Source of the DNA: Pedobacter nanyangensis
Lineage (GTDB): Bacteria > Bacteroidota > Bacteroidia > Sphingobacteriales > Sphingobacteriaceae
NCBI RefSeq assembly: GCF_003313505.1
Contig: NZ_QMHO01000012.1
Span: 1 to 64,000 of the forward strand
DNA: 64,000 nt
Reading direction: 5' to 3'
Both the position numbers and the translations under genes were made by a program. How positions within the stretch are numbered: position 1 is the first letter of the stretch; each line of letters starts with the position of its first letter. The notes under the pieces were generated by a model. It did not search any database. It was not told the DNA's origin and worked only from the letters and a program-made list of their open reading frames with translations. Shown here piece by piece: positions 45,701 to 54,737 of this stretch.

Positions 45701-46147
45701 ACTTGTACCTTTAACCCTAATGCTGGCTCCAGGCAAAGGAAGTCCCTTTCCATCTTTAACGCTCCCCTTTATGGGCGAATCTTTTACCCGGCTAATGACA
45801 ATTAGCCCTAGGTCGGAAACCGAATAGTTTAGTTTGGTGTGCTCCAAGATCTCGCTCAGCACATCGGTTACCGGAGTATTGGTTACCTTGATGCTTACAT
45901 CTTTGTTTACCGGAACATAGTTTGAGCTGTAAACGAAACGGTACTTGCTCTGCTCCTCAATGAGCTTCAGCACCTTTGAAAGCTTGGCTTTCTTCACATC
46001 AAGCGAAATTTTCTCCTGCGAGAAAACCGATGCAGAAACGTTTAAACAGGTAATGAACACCACTAAAAAAGACAGTTTCATTAGGATGATAAATTTAAAG
46101 AGGCGTCTGTACCTAAAACGCTCTTGCCGTAAGTAATAATTAATCAT
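42794..46147 (-). CDS. SusC/RagA TonB-linked outer-membrane channel with STN domain
   Basis: A TonB-dependent importer of about 1117 residues from the chosen start. The start at 46147 (MINYYLRQERFRYRR) is favoured; an ATG at 46243 adds residues without features. A second option, MKLSFLVVFITCLNVSA at 46081, gives the plain signal peptide. After it comes an STN domain (KISLDVKKAKLSKVLKLI), a carboxypeptidase-like repeat (VKDGKGLPLPGASIRVKG), the plug with GEVVVTALGIKREKRALGYA, and the barrel. The STN domain usually passes a ligand signal to a FecR anti-sigma factor, which is encoded just upstream. Confidence 0.93.
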   Translation of the reverse strand: MINYYLRQERFRYRRLFKFIILMKLSFLVVFITCLNVSASVFSQEKISLDVKKAKLSKVLKLIEEQSKYRFVYSSNYVPVNKDVSIKVTNTPVTDVLSEILEHTKLNYSVSDLGLIVISRVKDSPIKGSVKDGKGLPLPGASIRVKGTSRGTSADVNGEFSIIVPENSVLVVSYEGFSSQEIAVGGKKTLEVVLQEDSKQLGEVVVTALGIKREKRALGYAVSEVRGEELTKARELNVMSSLSGKVPGLDVSSTAGGAGAAISVTIRGVSSLSQSNQPLYVINGIPMENKPVGLNNQNPNGNKGSQWDNAPDLGDAIGNINPDDIESISVLKGAAASALYGYRAKGGVILITTKSGKGSGIEFNSNYVAEQVIDRTNWQYVYGQGANGRKPTTAAGAAQVGGSSWGAKLDGSDVIQFDGVSRPYRAQKDNIEDFYKTGGTWTNTLALNKSFDGGSIRLSGSDVNNNSIVPNSGLNRQSFNFAGIFTPIKRLSIDARANYILEQVKNRPMVSDGAGNANYNAIFLPTSVNINSLKPWRNADQSEKLYNTGNVYATNPWFAAYEFVNNTKRNRLISSVTAKYTLDNGLFIQARAGQDSYNDTYKNVVPSGTGYYANGKIAEQATKFSDINADVLVGKTFTLSDDFFLTPNLGASYRKTDVSQMTNNGTDFAIFGVYNIKNALNKAVEYSENHSETQSAYGTLEFTYKDWFYLTGSARSDWFSTLATPLKDNKLYIIYPSVNASFVFSELWKPSVLNFGKIRAGYAVVGQATDPYQTALIYDFMSQNLNNSPLGIIKNGNIPNSSLVASEASELEFGTELRFLNSRLNLDLTWYKKRSKNEISFVTTSSTTGYAGAVLNAGEIENKGWEMLLSGQPLKTRDFIWTSSLNATYNNNKVISLAEGVDNQLIATSRSGVGFLQNIPGKAASQVMAYDYKYDANGKIVEDANGPARGDLKAYGSAYNKWFAGWNNELNYKGINLSILIDGKWGGKIFSATDYYGYIFGLHQSTLANREALDAPGNVTAAKFYENTANNTSFRFVQDASFIKLRQIVLGYNFPAKMFNNKIQGLNVSFVARNLAILMKKTDNIDPESSYNATFPGLELGGVPPVRTFGLNLNVKF

Positions 46148-46255
46148 TATGTTTGTGTTTTGGTTGCGGTTTGTGGCAGCCAGTGTTTTCGCGAACACTG
46201 CCATAAATACATCAAAAATTTGCAAAGGGCGATGCTCCAACATCGTCCTTTCGTT

Positions 46256-47320
46256 TTATTTTGATATCTTAATTTGATCTCCTTTTATTTCATAACTAAA
46301 TTTTTCTACTTGTTGTAAAGCGTCTAATACGTCCTTGATGGTTTCGTTACTAAAAGTAGCCGTGAAACGATATTTTTCTAGTTCAGGGCTGGTAAACGTA
46401 ATCTTTACATTGTACCATTTTTCTAACGTGGATTTAATTTCTCCAAAATCTTGGTCAAGGATTTCTATTTTGTTTTGCGTCCAGGCGGTTTCTACCACAG
46501 TGCTATCTCTTGCTAGTTGATAGTGATCTATGGTGATTTCTGGATGCGATATTTTCATTTGTCTTTTTTGTGGAGATAGCATTGTAGCAGCTACAGCCTT
46601 TTTATACAGCGTGATTTTTTGGCTTGGTTTTAGGGTAATGATACCGCCGCCATTGATAGGTTGCATGGTAATTAAACCACGAATCAAGGTAGCTTCGGAA
46701 GTAATTTCATCTGGATAGGATTTTACATTGAATGCTGTTCCCAATACGTTGATTTCAAATTCTGAAGTTTCAACTTTAAAAGGCTTTTTACTGTGGGTTA
46801 CATCAAAAAAGCCTTCACCTTGTAAGGAAACTAAACGATTGCTTTCATTAAAGCGTTTATCTAGCTTAAGTGTGCTTTTCGAATTTAACCAAACGGTTGA
46901 GCCATCCGGAAGCGTCACTTTTTTACGCTCTCCCGCTTTAGTTTGGTATATTTGGGTATAAACGGCTGGCACAGGTTTTTGTTCGGTAAAGAAAATAGAC
47001 CCCAAGCCTATCACCAGCAACACTGCCGCTGCAACCGACCACCAAATCCGTCTTGATTTTAATGGCACCACTTTCACTTGTTCAAACGATTGCTGGAATG
47101 CCAGTATCCGCTCATTCAGCTTTGCTTTGTTGCCGCTTAAAAGCCGATAAAGTTTTTCAGCCTCAGCAATGGTTGGCTGTTGTTCAGGATGTTGCGAAAT
47201 GTACTTGGTCCAATAATCAATAGACAACTGGTCAGTACCTGCACAATAGTGCTGAAATGTCGCATCAATTAAAAAGTCCTCGGCTTCGAATTTGCTCCTA
47301 TCTATCATTTGTATTTGCAC
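46256..47320 (-). CDS. FecR family anti-sigma factor
   Basis: A 354-residue inner-membrane protein. Its cytosolic part (about 1-85) binds the ECF sigma factor. A TM helix follows (WWSVAAAVLLVIGLGSIFF). The periplasmic FecR domain has TKAGERKKVTLPDGSTVWLN and LQGEGFFDVTHSKKPF, and the C-terminal DUF4974 STN-like domain (VKITFTSPELEKYRF) contacts the receptor. An alternative ATG lies four codons later at 47308. It is transcribed after the sigma gene and before the SusC gene, the standard order for sigma/anti-sigma relays. Confidence 0.93.
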   Translation of the reverse strand: MQIQMIDRSKFEAEDFLIDATFQHYCAGTDQLSIDYWTKYISQHPEQQPTIAEAEKLYRLLSGNKAKLNERILAFQQSFEQVKVVPLKSRRIWWSVAAAVLLVIGLGSIFFTEQKPVPAVYTQIYQTKAGERKKVTLPDGSTVWLNSKSTLKLDKRFNESNRLVSLQGEGFFDVTHSKKPFKVETSEFEINVLGTAFNVKSYPDEITSEATLIRGLITMQPINGGGIITLKPSQKITLYKKAVAATMLSPQKRQMKISHPEITIDHYQLARDSTVVETAWTQNKIEILDQDFGEIKSTLEKWYNVKITFTSPELEKYRFTATFSNETIKDVLDALQQVEKFSYEIKGDQIKISK

Positions 47321-47405
47321 CTTTTAAAGACAGTGCCACAAATCGGAGATTTTTCCTAAAGATTTTTTAACTTTTTTTTTAACACCCCAAAAAACACTGG
47401 TTATT

Positions 47406-47963
47406 TTAGAAGCTATTCAACTCCTTGCGCAATACCTTTAAGGCATCGTAAATGGTATTGTAGGCGGTTTTGATGGTCTGATTGGTTTGCTCGGCAATCT
47501 GCTCATAGCTAAGTCCCTCAAAAAATTTCAAATGGATAAGCTGCTTTTGCCTAAAGGTGAGTTTGGCCAGGGCCTGCTTAAGTTGGTAGCGCACAATTTC
47601 ATCGCTTTGCACTTTTACAATAAACTCTTCGTAGCTCATTTCCATCCATTCACCTTCGTCGCCGGCTTTAAAAAGTGCTTCGTGGATTTTACGCTCCTTT
47701 TCCAACAAGCGCAAGAGTTTTCTTTTAAGGAAGGTCCTAAGGTAGGCTTCTACATTTTCTACCCTGGCGAGGTTCTCTCTTTTTTCCCAAATGGAAGTAA
47801 ACACATCATCGGTTGCCTGGCTCGACAGATCTGTGTTTCCGCAAACTCTTAGGCCAAAATTAACCAGACGGTAATAGAGCGCCTTGTATAAATCGAAGAA
47901 TGCGTCACGGTCGCCCATGCAAATTCTTTCCCATAACAATTGATGAGCTAGCTGATGATCCAT
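47406..47963 (-). CDS. ECF sigma-70 factor (FecI-like)
   Basis: A 185-residue sigma factor with region 2 (ALYYRLVNFGLRVCGNTD, TDDVFTSIWEKRE) and region 4 (KLTFRQKQLIHLKFFEGLSY, QIAEQTNQTIKTAYNTIYDAL). It lacks regions 1 and 3, as in ECF factors. It should direct transcription of the SusCD genes and perhaps itself when FecR is triggered. The gap of 85 bases before fecR is short enough for co-transcription. A GCGCTGAAT-type stem-loop (47999-48015) separates it from the next gene upstream in the window. Confidence 0.95.
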   Translation of the reverse strand: MDHQLAHQLLWERICMGDRDAFFDLYKALYYRLVNFGLRVCGNTDLSSQATDDVFTSIWEKRENLARVENVEAYLRTFLKRKLLRLLEKERKIHEALFKAGDEGEWMEMSYEEFIVKVQSDEIVRYQLKQALAKLTFRQKQLIHLKFFEGLSYEQIAEQTNQTIKTAYNTIYDALKVLRKELNSF

Positions 47964-48023
47964 TTGGTTAGTTAGGTCGCAATAATAAATATTTATGTCT
48001 GAATAAAAAATTCAGCGCTTAGT

Positions 48024-49823
48024 TTATCGGTTTTTTAAACGTTCAGATTTGCGCAGCTCCCTCCTGGCCCTCCGTTTCTCCCGTTCGTCTTTCATATTTT
48101 CAAATTTGGAGACATAGCTTTTGATTTCCGCAATTTTTTCCGGAGTAAATCCCACACTGTATTTCACTCCCTGAAACAGGGTTTTCCAAATAAAATTGAA
48201 GAATGAACCTGTAGGTTTGCGCTTGTAGTTGATGGTTGCCAGGGCAAATCTCCCATCGTCAGCGGGGTTATCTGAATAAATGATGATTGCATTGGCCAAT
48301 AAAGATAAAAGCCCCAAACGTTTTAACCGCTGCCCGCCCTCGTGCTGTTTCATCAAGCCCAGGGACAAATCGTTGTACACAAATTTCAGCCTTCCGGTGG
48401 CTATATCTTCATTGGCCTTAATATCAAAAGCCAATTTACGGATCATGCAGCTTTTTATTTGCACCATGGCCAATGGCTTAGTGATGTAGTTCAACTGCCT
48501 ACCGTCCATCTCCTGTAGCTGGCCTTTGTAGGAAAAATCGGCCTGAGGTGCCATGGTGTTAAATTTGAAGTTAACACTCAGTTTTCCCTGCTCCATTAAA
48601 TAGCTTACAAGGTTTGCTTCAATCATGGGATCTACCTTTTTGTACTTCATTTGATTGGTTACATTGCTGATCATCCCAGAGGTATTGTTAAAACTGATCC
48701 GTCCTTTTTGCTTGCTTTTTGCGTCAAACTCCGCATAGCTGATGTCTAATTTATGGAGCAGGATTTTCTTTAACATGATCGGGATTTTGATTTTCTGCAA
48801 CAGCTGATGGGGGAACCTTCCCGTTTTATCCCGGATCAGTTTGGGATACGAATTATCGTTAAACACCGATAAAAAACCATTGGCAACCTGCATTTCATCA
48901 GCCAAAATTTCGCCCTTTTTAATGTAGGAGGCCAAATTGATCCCATATAGGTCGATATTGTTGAGCTGCAAAGAGTATCGGTCTCTGGCATAGCCGCTAA
49001 CTTTAGCAAAATCCTGTTCAGCATAACGAGGCGTCAACGCAAATTCTTTGATATTCAGCCTTTTTGCGGCGGCGCTAAATTCAAACTGGCTAGCCTTGAT
49101 ATAGTACATGCTATCTGGCGTGGCGTAGGTATAATTGTTAAGATACACATAGGCATCCTTTAACAGGTAAAACCTATTTTTATCCGCTGCCGAAGTCGAA
49201 TCGATCAACCAATCTTTTAGCGTGATGGTAAGGTTAGAGACCGTATCTGATTCTGCTATTGAATCGTTTTTATTTACATACTTAAAACTTGCATTTTTGA
49301 AATCGATGGTTTTGATATGCAACGCCCTAAAAATGGATTTGATATAGTCGTATGGTGATTTTTCAGGTGTTGGCGGGCTATTTTCGTTAAAAGGGAAAGA
49401 CCTGTTCACCATCGTAATATGAGGTTGGTCAAAGAGCAGCAGGTCAATATCCAGCCGCTTGTTGAAATAAATTTTAAAGGGGTGGAAATTCTTGATGCTC
49501 AATTTTTCAAGATGAATAAAATACAGATTATTGGGCGCCTTTTGCGCTGCAATCAGCTTTTGATAAGCAAGGGTATCGGGCACTAGCCTCACTTTGGTTA
49601 AAGAGGCATTTCCCATAAAGGCATTTACACGTACCTGATCAAACTGGATATCGTAAAGCCCGTTGGTGGCCTTTTTTACAATAGCGGCAAGCTGCTGCTG
49701 TACAAGCGGTTTTATTTTTCCGGCAACATACCAGGAAAGGCCAAGCGCTGAGGCCACTAAAAACAGTAAAATAAAGGTAATGTACTTAAATTTTCTGCTT
49801 CTGATGATCTTCTTTAGCGTCAT
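48024..49823 (-). CDS. AsmA-like envelope protein, paralogue 1
   Basis: About 600 residues with one N-terminal TM helix (YITFILLFLVASALGLSWYV) and a long beta-rich domain. The start at 49823 (MTLKKIIRSRKF) is preferred over a start seven codons earlier. It has the feel of AsmA or DUF748 proteins: KIKPLVQQQLAAIVKKATNGLYDI, then repeats of short strands with NLTITLKDWLID. It shares the same plan and several matching blocks with the next gene, such as the residues following the TM and the ISLKKG-like mid-section. A lipid-transfer role is possible but unproven. C-terminus is very basic. Confidence 0.7.
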   Translation of the reverse strand: MTLKKIIRSRKFKYITFILLFLVASALGLSWYVAGKIKPLVQQQLAAIVKKATNGLYDIQFDQVRVNAFMGNASLTKVRLVPDTLAYQKLIAAQKAPNNLYFIHLEKLSIKNFHPFKIYFNKRLDIDLLLFDQPHITMVNRSFPFNENSPPTPEKSPYDYIKSIFRALHIKTIDFKNASFKYVNKNDSIAESDTVSNLTITLKDWLIDSTSAADKNRFYLLKDAYVYLNNYTYATPDSMYYIKASQFEFSAAAKRLNIKEFALTPRYAEQDFAKVSGYARDRYSLQLNNIDLYGINLASYIKKGEILADEMQVANGFLSVFNDNSYPKLIRDKTGRFPHQLLQKIKIPIMLKKILLHKLDISYAEFDAKSKQKGRISFNNTSGMISNVTNQMKYKKVDPMIEANLVSYLMEQGKLSVNFKFNTMAPQADFSYKGQLQEMDGRQLNYITKPLAMVQIKSCMIRKLAFDIKANEDIATGRLKFVYNDLSLGLMKQHEGGQRLKRLGLLSLLANAIIIYSDNPADDGRFALATINYKRKPTGSFFNFIWKTLFQGVKYSVGFTPEKIAEIKSYVSKFENMKDEREKRRARRELRKSERLKNR

Positions 49824-49977
49824 GGGCCTAAATGGGGTTAACAACCCAAGATACGGAATTTATTTTTACACAGATCGTTTAAACTCTCCTTGCCTGTTCT
49901 CTCCACAGAGGATATATCGTTGCATGGCCAACCAGGCACACCAGATATTGTGGTGGAGCCCAAATTGGCACTAAATT

Positions 49978-51687
49978 TTACTTTTTCTTTGGTTCTGGCA
50001 TTTTCTTCATGGGAACAATGCCGATGCCCACGGCTTCCCTCATACCCTTAAATACGGTTTTCCACATTAAGTTAAAGAAAGAAGCCTGGGGCACTCGCTC
50101 ATGTGTAACGGTCACCTTCCTGGCTTTTTCACCCGGAATATTATCATCCTTAATTAGCATGGTATTGGCTAAAAACGACAATAGGCCTTTCTTTTTTTCC
50201 TTTCCATTTTCATCTTCACCAAGCATTTTGATTTTTAAATCGGTATAGAAAAAACTGACCACACCCCTTGAACCACTGTTATTTGCCGAAACGTCAAAAT
50301 AGGCACCGGTCACTTTTCCACTTTCTATGGCTATTTGTCCCAAGGGCTTCGAAATGGCATTCAAGGCCTTTAAGTCAAAAGCCTTTACGGTACCTTTGTA
50401 TTGAAATGCTGCATTTTTAGCTGTGAGGTTAAAATCTATTTTAACGTTCATTTCAGCGGTCCCCATCACGTAGGCGGTCAGGTCTGCATACGCATGGTTT
50501 CGCAAAGATAGCCTAGCACTATCATTACTTAAGTTGCTAATGGTACCGTTTAGGCCATTTAATTTTACCGTCCCAATTTCTTTGGTTTTTGGATTATACT
50601 CACCATAGGCCACATCTATTTTGGCAATTTTCAAACGTTCAACAATGGTTGGAACGGGCAATCTGCGCAATGCTACATGCGGGAAATTCCTAGCTTTATC
50701 GATATTGGGCGGTGGCAATTCACGGTTCATGAAAACATCTACGCTGGCCGGGCCTAAATTCACTTCTTTTACGTACAGTTCACCATTATTATTTAGGCCT
50801 ACATAATCTATCCCTGCCAAACTAATCTTTCGAAAATCCAAATCGTATCTATCCTTTTGCGTGCTGTATTTTCTACTGAAAGTAAGCTTTGGATACATAG
50901 GAACCATTTTAAAACCTCTTACTTCTAGATCTCTCCCAGTAATTGATCCCCGCAAAGTGTCCAGCTTTAAGGTGTACATTTTATCTTTCGTTACCGATTG
51001 ATATCCCAACAGTTCAAACCCGATATTCCTGCTATGGAAAACCCTGGTAGTATCAAATTGGGATAACGAGTCAATCAGGATGTCTTTTACGCTAATCGAA
51101 AGATGCTTTACTTCATTTAATTTTTGCTTGCCATGATAATAGTCGAAATTGGCATCCTGCACCTTTATCTGTCCTACCGAAATGGATTTTAACGACTTAG
51201 AAATCAACTGATATAAAGTCTGTTCCTCTTTTGCAGGAACCTTACGTTTAGGTACTTTATGATAAATCATATCAATAGACGGTTGGTCCAAGATAATGGC
51301 TTTTAGTGCCACTTTCTTTTTAAAGTAAGCCGTTAACACGCCCAACCTTGATATTTTCAAATGTGCCAGCTTTATCCTGAAAAGATGTGCAGGTGCGGCC
51401 CTATTGGCCCTTAACTGATTGAAAACCGAAGTATCTGGCACCAGGCTGATGCTATCCAAAACAGCCGTTCCGGTAATTAAATTAAGCCGGATGTCTTTAA
51501 AATCAATTCGATATAGTCCCTGGGAGGCTTCCTTTACCCCATCTTTGATTTTGGCAGTTAAAGTTGGCTTCCATTTGGCACTTAAAACTAATGCTGCAAT
51601 GCCTAGCAAAACAACAATTGCCCCAACAATACCACCGGCCCAATACCAGAATTTACGTTTACGATAGAATGTAGTTGTGCTCATCAC
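49978..51687 (-). CDS. AsmA-like envelope protein, paralogue 2
   Basis: A 569-residue protein paralogous to the gene just downstream. It has one TM helix (WYWAGGIVGAIVVLLGIAALVLSA) and the block GVKEASQGLYRIDFKDIRLN, which matches KKATNGLYDIQFDQVRVN in the partner. Both share the ISLVPDTS / VRLVPDTL motif and the tail-region SFFNLMWKTVFKG / SFFNFIWKTLFQG. This points to tandem duplication. It ends in MKKMPEPKKK. The genes are 154 bases apart. Function unknown; a bridge-like lipid-transport or outer-membrane quality role is inferred from similarity to AsmA in plan only. Confidence 0.7.
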   Translation of the reverse strand: MMSTTTFYRKRKFWYWAGGIVGAIVVLLGIAALVLSAKWKPTLTAKIKDGVKEASQGLYRIDFKDIRLNLITGTAVLDSISLVPDTSVFNQLRANRAAPAHLFRIKLAHLKISRLGVLTAYFKKKVALKAIILDQPSIDMIYHKVPKRKVPAKEEQTLYQLISKSLKSISVGQIKVQDANFDYYHGKQKLNEVKHLSISVKDILIDSLSQFDTTRVFHSRNIGFELLGYQSVTKDKMYTLKLDTLRGSITGRDLEVRGFKMVPMYPKLTFSRKYSTQKDRYDLDFRKISLAGIDYVGLNNNGELYVKEVNLGPASVDVFMNRELPPPNIDKARNFPHVALRRLPVPTIVERLKIAKIDVAYGEYNPKTKEIGTVKLNGLNGTISNLSNDSARLSLRNHAYADLTAYVMGTAEMNVKIDFNLTAKNAAFQYKGTVKAFDLKALNAISKPLGQIAIESGKVTGAYFDVSANNSGSRGVVSFFYTDLKIKMLGEDENGKEKKKGLLSFLANTMLIKDDNIPGEKARKVTVTHERVPQASFFNLMWKTVFKGMREAVGIGIVPMKKMPEPKKK

Positions 51688-51793
51688 CTTTTTGTTTGTA
51701 TCCTTTTAAGACAAAAACCAACGGACTATTGTTTGCTGATCATAAGTGGATTGTAAAATTACTGCCATTCTGTCATTTGTGATTAAATTTTTG

Positions 51794-51801
51794 TACTTTT
51801 G
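51794..51801 (+). promoter_or_regulatory. -7 promoter box of miaB
   Basis: TACTTTTG matches TAnnTTTG and lies 23 bases before the miaB ATG at 51825. Confidence 0.55.
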
Positions 51802-51824
51802 AAGCCCATAAAAACAATTGTTGA

Positions 51825-53360
51825 ATGATCGATTTCAAGCTTCAGGATAAAACGCATGATGAATCTCGCCAAGGAGAAGCGTTGGTATTAGATAAAAAAG
51901 GTGATGGAAAAAAGCTTTACATAGAAAGCTACGGTTGCCAAATGAATTTCGCAGACAGTGAAATTGTAGCCTCCATTCTTTCCGAAACCGGTTTTGAAAC
52001 TACTTCCGACTATCAAACGGCAGATGTTATTTTCATCAATACCTGCTCCATCCGCGAAAATGCCGAACAGCGTGTGCGCAACAGGCTGTCGCAGTTTGGG
52101 GTAGAAAAACGTAGAAACCCCAAACTGGTAGTGGGCGTTTTAGGCTGTATGGCTGAGCGCCTGAAATCCAAATTTTTAGAAGAGGAAAAATTGGTAGACG
52201 TAGTGGTTGGTCCTGACGCCTACCGTGACCTACCCAAACTGATTAACGAGGTAGAAGATGGCCGTAAAGCGGTAAACGTGATTTTATCCCGCGAAGAAAC
52301 TTACGCTGATATCAGCCCTGTTCGTTTAACAGGCAACGGCATCAGTGCTTTTATTTCCATTACCCGTGGTTGCGATAACATGTGCTCTTTCTGCGTAGTA
52401 CCTTTTACCCGTGGCCGCGAGCGTAGCAGAGATCCTAAAACAATTGTGAATGAAGCCGTCCAGCTTTTTGAGCAAGGCTACCGCGAAGTAACCTTATTGG
52501 GCCAAAACGTAGATTCTTATCACTGGAAAGATGGCCAGGAAGTAAAAAGCAAAGCAGATGACCTGCAAGACGACATGAACACCCTAACCGGCGACGCCCT
52601 GTTGGAAGCGCTGGTGAATAAAACCGACCTGCCCGAAAAACGTGGCGACCATAGCCACGATGCTATTGAAGGCAGCGTAAACTTTGCACAATTAATGGCC
52701 ATGGTGGCCGAAATAAGTCCCGAGCTAAGGGTTCGTTTCTCTACCTCGCACCCTAAGGACATTACCGATGAGGTACTACATACCATTGCCAAATATGACA
52801 ACATTTGCAACTATATCCACTTGCCGGTACAAAGCGGCAACAGCCGGATTTTAAAACTCATGAACCGTACCTATGACCGTGAGTGGTATATGGACCGTGT
52901 AGATGCCATTAAACGGATTATTCCAGGCTGTGCCATATCAACAGATATCATCACTGGTTTTTGTACGGAAACCGAGGAAGAACATCAGGATACTTTGAGC
53001 ATGATGGACCATGTGGTTTACAGCTTTGCCTACCAATTTGCCTACTCTGAGCGTCCGGGAACTTTGGCCGCACGCAGGTACAAAGACGATATTCCGGAGG
53101 AAGTAAAATTGCGCCGCCTAAACGAAGTGATCCAAAAACAGCAGGAAGGGTCACATGCCTACATCAAAAATTTTGTGGGCAAAACCGTAAAGGTGCTTGT
53201 TGAGGGCTTCTCCAAAAAATCCGACAAAGAATATAGAGGCCGAAACGACGAGAACGTAATGGTGGTTTTCCCAGTAACAGACACCGTAAAACCTGGCGAG
53301 TACGCAAATGTTTTAGTAGAGCGCTGCACCATTGCAACATTAATAGGCAAAGTGGTTTGA
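51825..53360 (+). CDS. miaB: tRNA-2-methylthio-N6-dimethylallyladenosine synthase
   Basis: A 511-residue radical-SAM enzyme that adds the methylthio group to A37 of tRNAs reading U-starting codons. The N-terminal UPF0004 domain holds the second iron-sulphur cluster with Cys in [15 protein letters not shown] and LGCMAER. The radical-SAM CxxxCxxC is [25 protein letters not shown] domain closes the protein. There is an acidic insertion of about 45 residues between GQNVDSYHW and [14 protein letters not shown], longer than in E. coli. A divergent neighbour is absent; the sigma-54 activator follows after 138 bases. Confidence 0.95.
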   Translation: MIDFKLQDKTHDESRQGEALVLDKKGDGKKLYIESYGCQMNFADSEIVASILSETGFETTSDYQTADVIFINTCSIRENAEQRVRNRLSQFGVEKRRNPKLVVGVLGCMAERLKSKFLEEEKLVDVVVGPDAYRDLPKLINEVEDGRKAVNVILSREETYADISPVRLTGNGISAFISITRGCDNMCSFCVVPFTRGRERSRDPKTIVNEAVQLFEQGYREVTLLGQNVDSYHWKDGQEVKSKADDLQDDMNTLTGDALLEALVNKTDLPEKRGDHSHDAIEGSVNFAQLMAMVAEISPELRVRFSTSHPKDITDEVLHTIAKYDNICNYIHLPVQSGNSRILKLMNRTYDREWYMDRVDAIKRIIPGCAISTDIITGFCTETEEEHQDTLSMMDHVVYSFAYQFAYSERPGTLAARRYKDDIPEEVKLRRLNEVIQKQQEGSHAYIKNFVGKTVKVLVEGFSKKSDKEYRGRNDENVMVVFPVTDTVKPGEYANVLVERCTIATLIGKVV

Positions 53361-53432
53361 TTTTTAGATTGAACCGATGCCAATAAAGACCATAATGCGA
53401 AAAGATAGACCTAAACACATCAGTTAATTGAC

Positions 53433-53477
53433 GATTTTAGATTCACCGGACGTTACGGCAATCGTAATTCTAAAATC
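53433..53477. repeat. Inverted repeat between miaB and the sigma-54 regulator
   Basis: GATTTTAGA (53433-53441) pairs perfectly with TCTAAAATC (53469-53477) across 27 bases. It lies between the miaB stop and the start of the sigma-54 regulator. It may be an operator or a terminator. Confidence 0.35.
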
Positions 53478-53498
53478 TAAATTCGTAAATCTAGAATA

Positions 53499-54734
53499 AT
53501 GGATACACAAAGCATTAAACAACGTTTCGGCATTATTGGCAACTCGCCTTTATTGAACCGAGCGATAGATACGGCCAGCCAAGTTGCCCCTACAGACATG
53601 TCGGTTTTAATTACTGGCGAAAGCGGAAGCGGTAAAGAGGTTTTTTCGCACATCATTCATCAGTTGAGCACCCGCAAGCATGGTACTTTTATTGCGGTAA
53701 ACTGCGGCGCCATTCCCGAAGGCACCATTGACTCGGAACTATTTGGCCATGAGAAAGGCTCTTTTACCGGGGCCCACGAAGCCCGAAAAGGTTATTTTGA
53801 AGTGGCAAATGGCGGTACCATATTTTTAGATGAAGTGGCCGAACTGCCTTTAGGTACCCAGGCCCGTTTACTCCGTGTATTGGAAAGTGGCGAGTATTTA
53901 CGCGTAGGCTCATCTAAAGTGCAAAAAACCGATGTAAGGATTATTGCCGCCACCAATGTAGATGTTTACGAAAGCGTACGCAAAGGCAAATTCCGTGAAG
54001 ATTTATATTACCGCTTAAACACCGTTCCCCTGCGTATTCCGCCTTTGAGAGAGCGTAAGGATGACATTTACCTGCTATTCAGAAAATTTGTTTCGGACTT
54101 TAGCAACAAATACCGCACGCCCGGCATACAACTGGATAACGAAGCCGTACAAATACTCAGCAATTACAGTTGGCCTGGTAATGTTAGGCAATTGAAAAAT
54201 ATTGCAGAACAGATTTGTGTGCTTGAAAAAGACCGCAATGTAACTGCTACCGCTTTGCTGAACTATATCCCTAACGAGCAAAACAGTAATTTGCCGATGG
54301 CGGTAAGCAGCAGCAGTAAAGAAGACTTTTCAGAGCGGGACATTCTTTACAAAGTATTGTTCGACATGAAGAAGGATATGGTAGAACTGAAAAAATTAGT
54401 GGCAGAGATTATCCAGAACGGAGGCAACAACCTGGCACACGTTATTGCCGATAACCCACAGTATATTAACCAGCTTTACCAAGATGTAGACCTGAACAAT
54501 CATTCAACCGAACCAACGTTAACCATTAAGCATCCTTCGCAGAATATCCCTAACGACTTTAATTTTGCGCATGATGCCGAAGAAGTGGAAGAATCTCTAT
54601 CTCTGGTTGACAAAGAATCGGATTTGATCAAAAAGGCATTGAAAAAGCATAAAGGTAAACGCAAATTTGCAGCACAGGAGCTTGGCATATCTGAACGTAC
54701 ACTCTACAGAAAAATAAAAGAGCTAAATCTATAA
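53499..54734 (+). CDS. Sigma-54 interacting transcriptional activator
   Basis: A 411-residue AAA+ activator of sigma-54 RNA polymerase with no receiver or sensory domain ahead of it. Walker A is ITGESGSGKEVF, the loop that contacts sigma-54 is HEKGSFTGA (Ser in place of the common Ala), Walker B is GGTIFLDEVAEL, and arginine fingers lie in DLYYRLNTVPLRIPPLRER. A Fis-type helix-turn-helix closes it (AAQELGISERTLYRKIKEL). The missing receiver suggests constitutive or interaction-based control. It is followed after only three bases by lptE, so it may regulate envelope genes. Confidence 0.95.
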   Translation: MDTQSIKQRFGIIGNSPLLNRAIDTASQVAPTDMSVLITGESGSGKEVFSHIIHQLSTRKHGTFIAVNCGAIPEGTIDSELFGHEKGSFTGAHEARKGYFEVANGGTIFLDEVAELPLGTQARLLRVLESGEYLRVGSSKVQKTDVRIIAATNVDVYESVRKGKFREDLYYRLNTVPLRIPPLRERKDDIYLLFRKFVSDFSNKYRTPGIQLDNEAVQILSNYSWPGNVRQLKNIAEQICVLEKDRNVTATALLNYIPNEQNSNLPMAVSSSSKEDFSERDILYKVLFDMKKDMVELKKLVAEIIQNGGNNLAHVIADNPQYINQLYQDVDLNNHSTEPTLTIKHPSQNIPNDFNFAHDAEEVEESLSLVDKESDLIKKALKKHKGKRKFAAQELGISERTLYRKIKELNL

Positions 54735-54737
54735 CAA

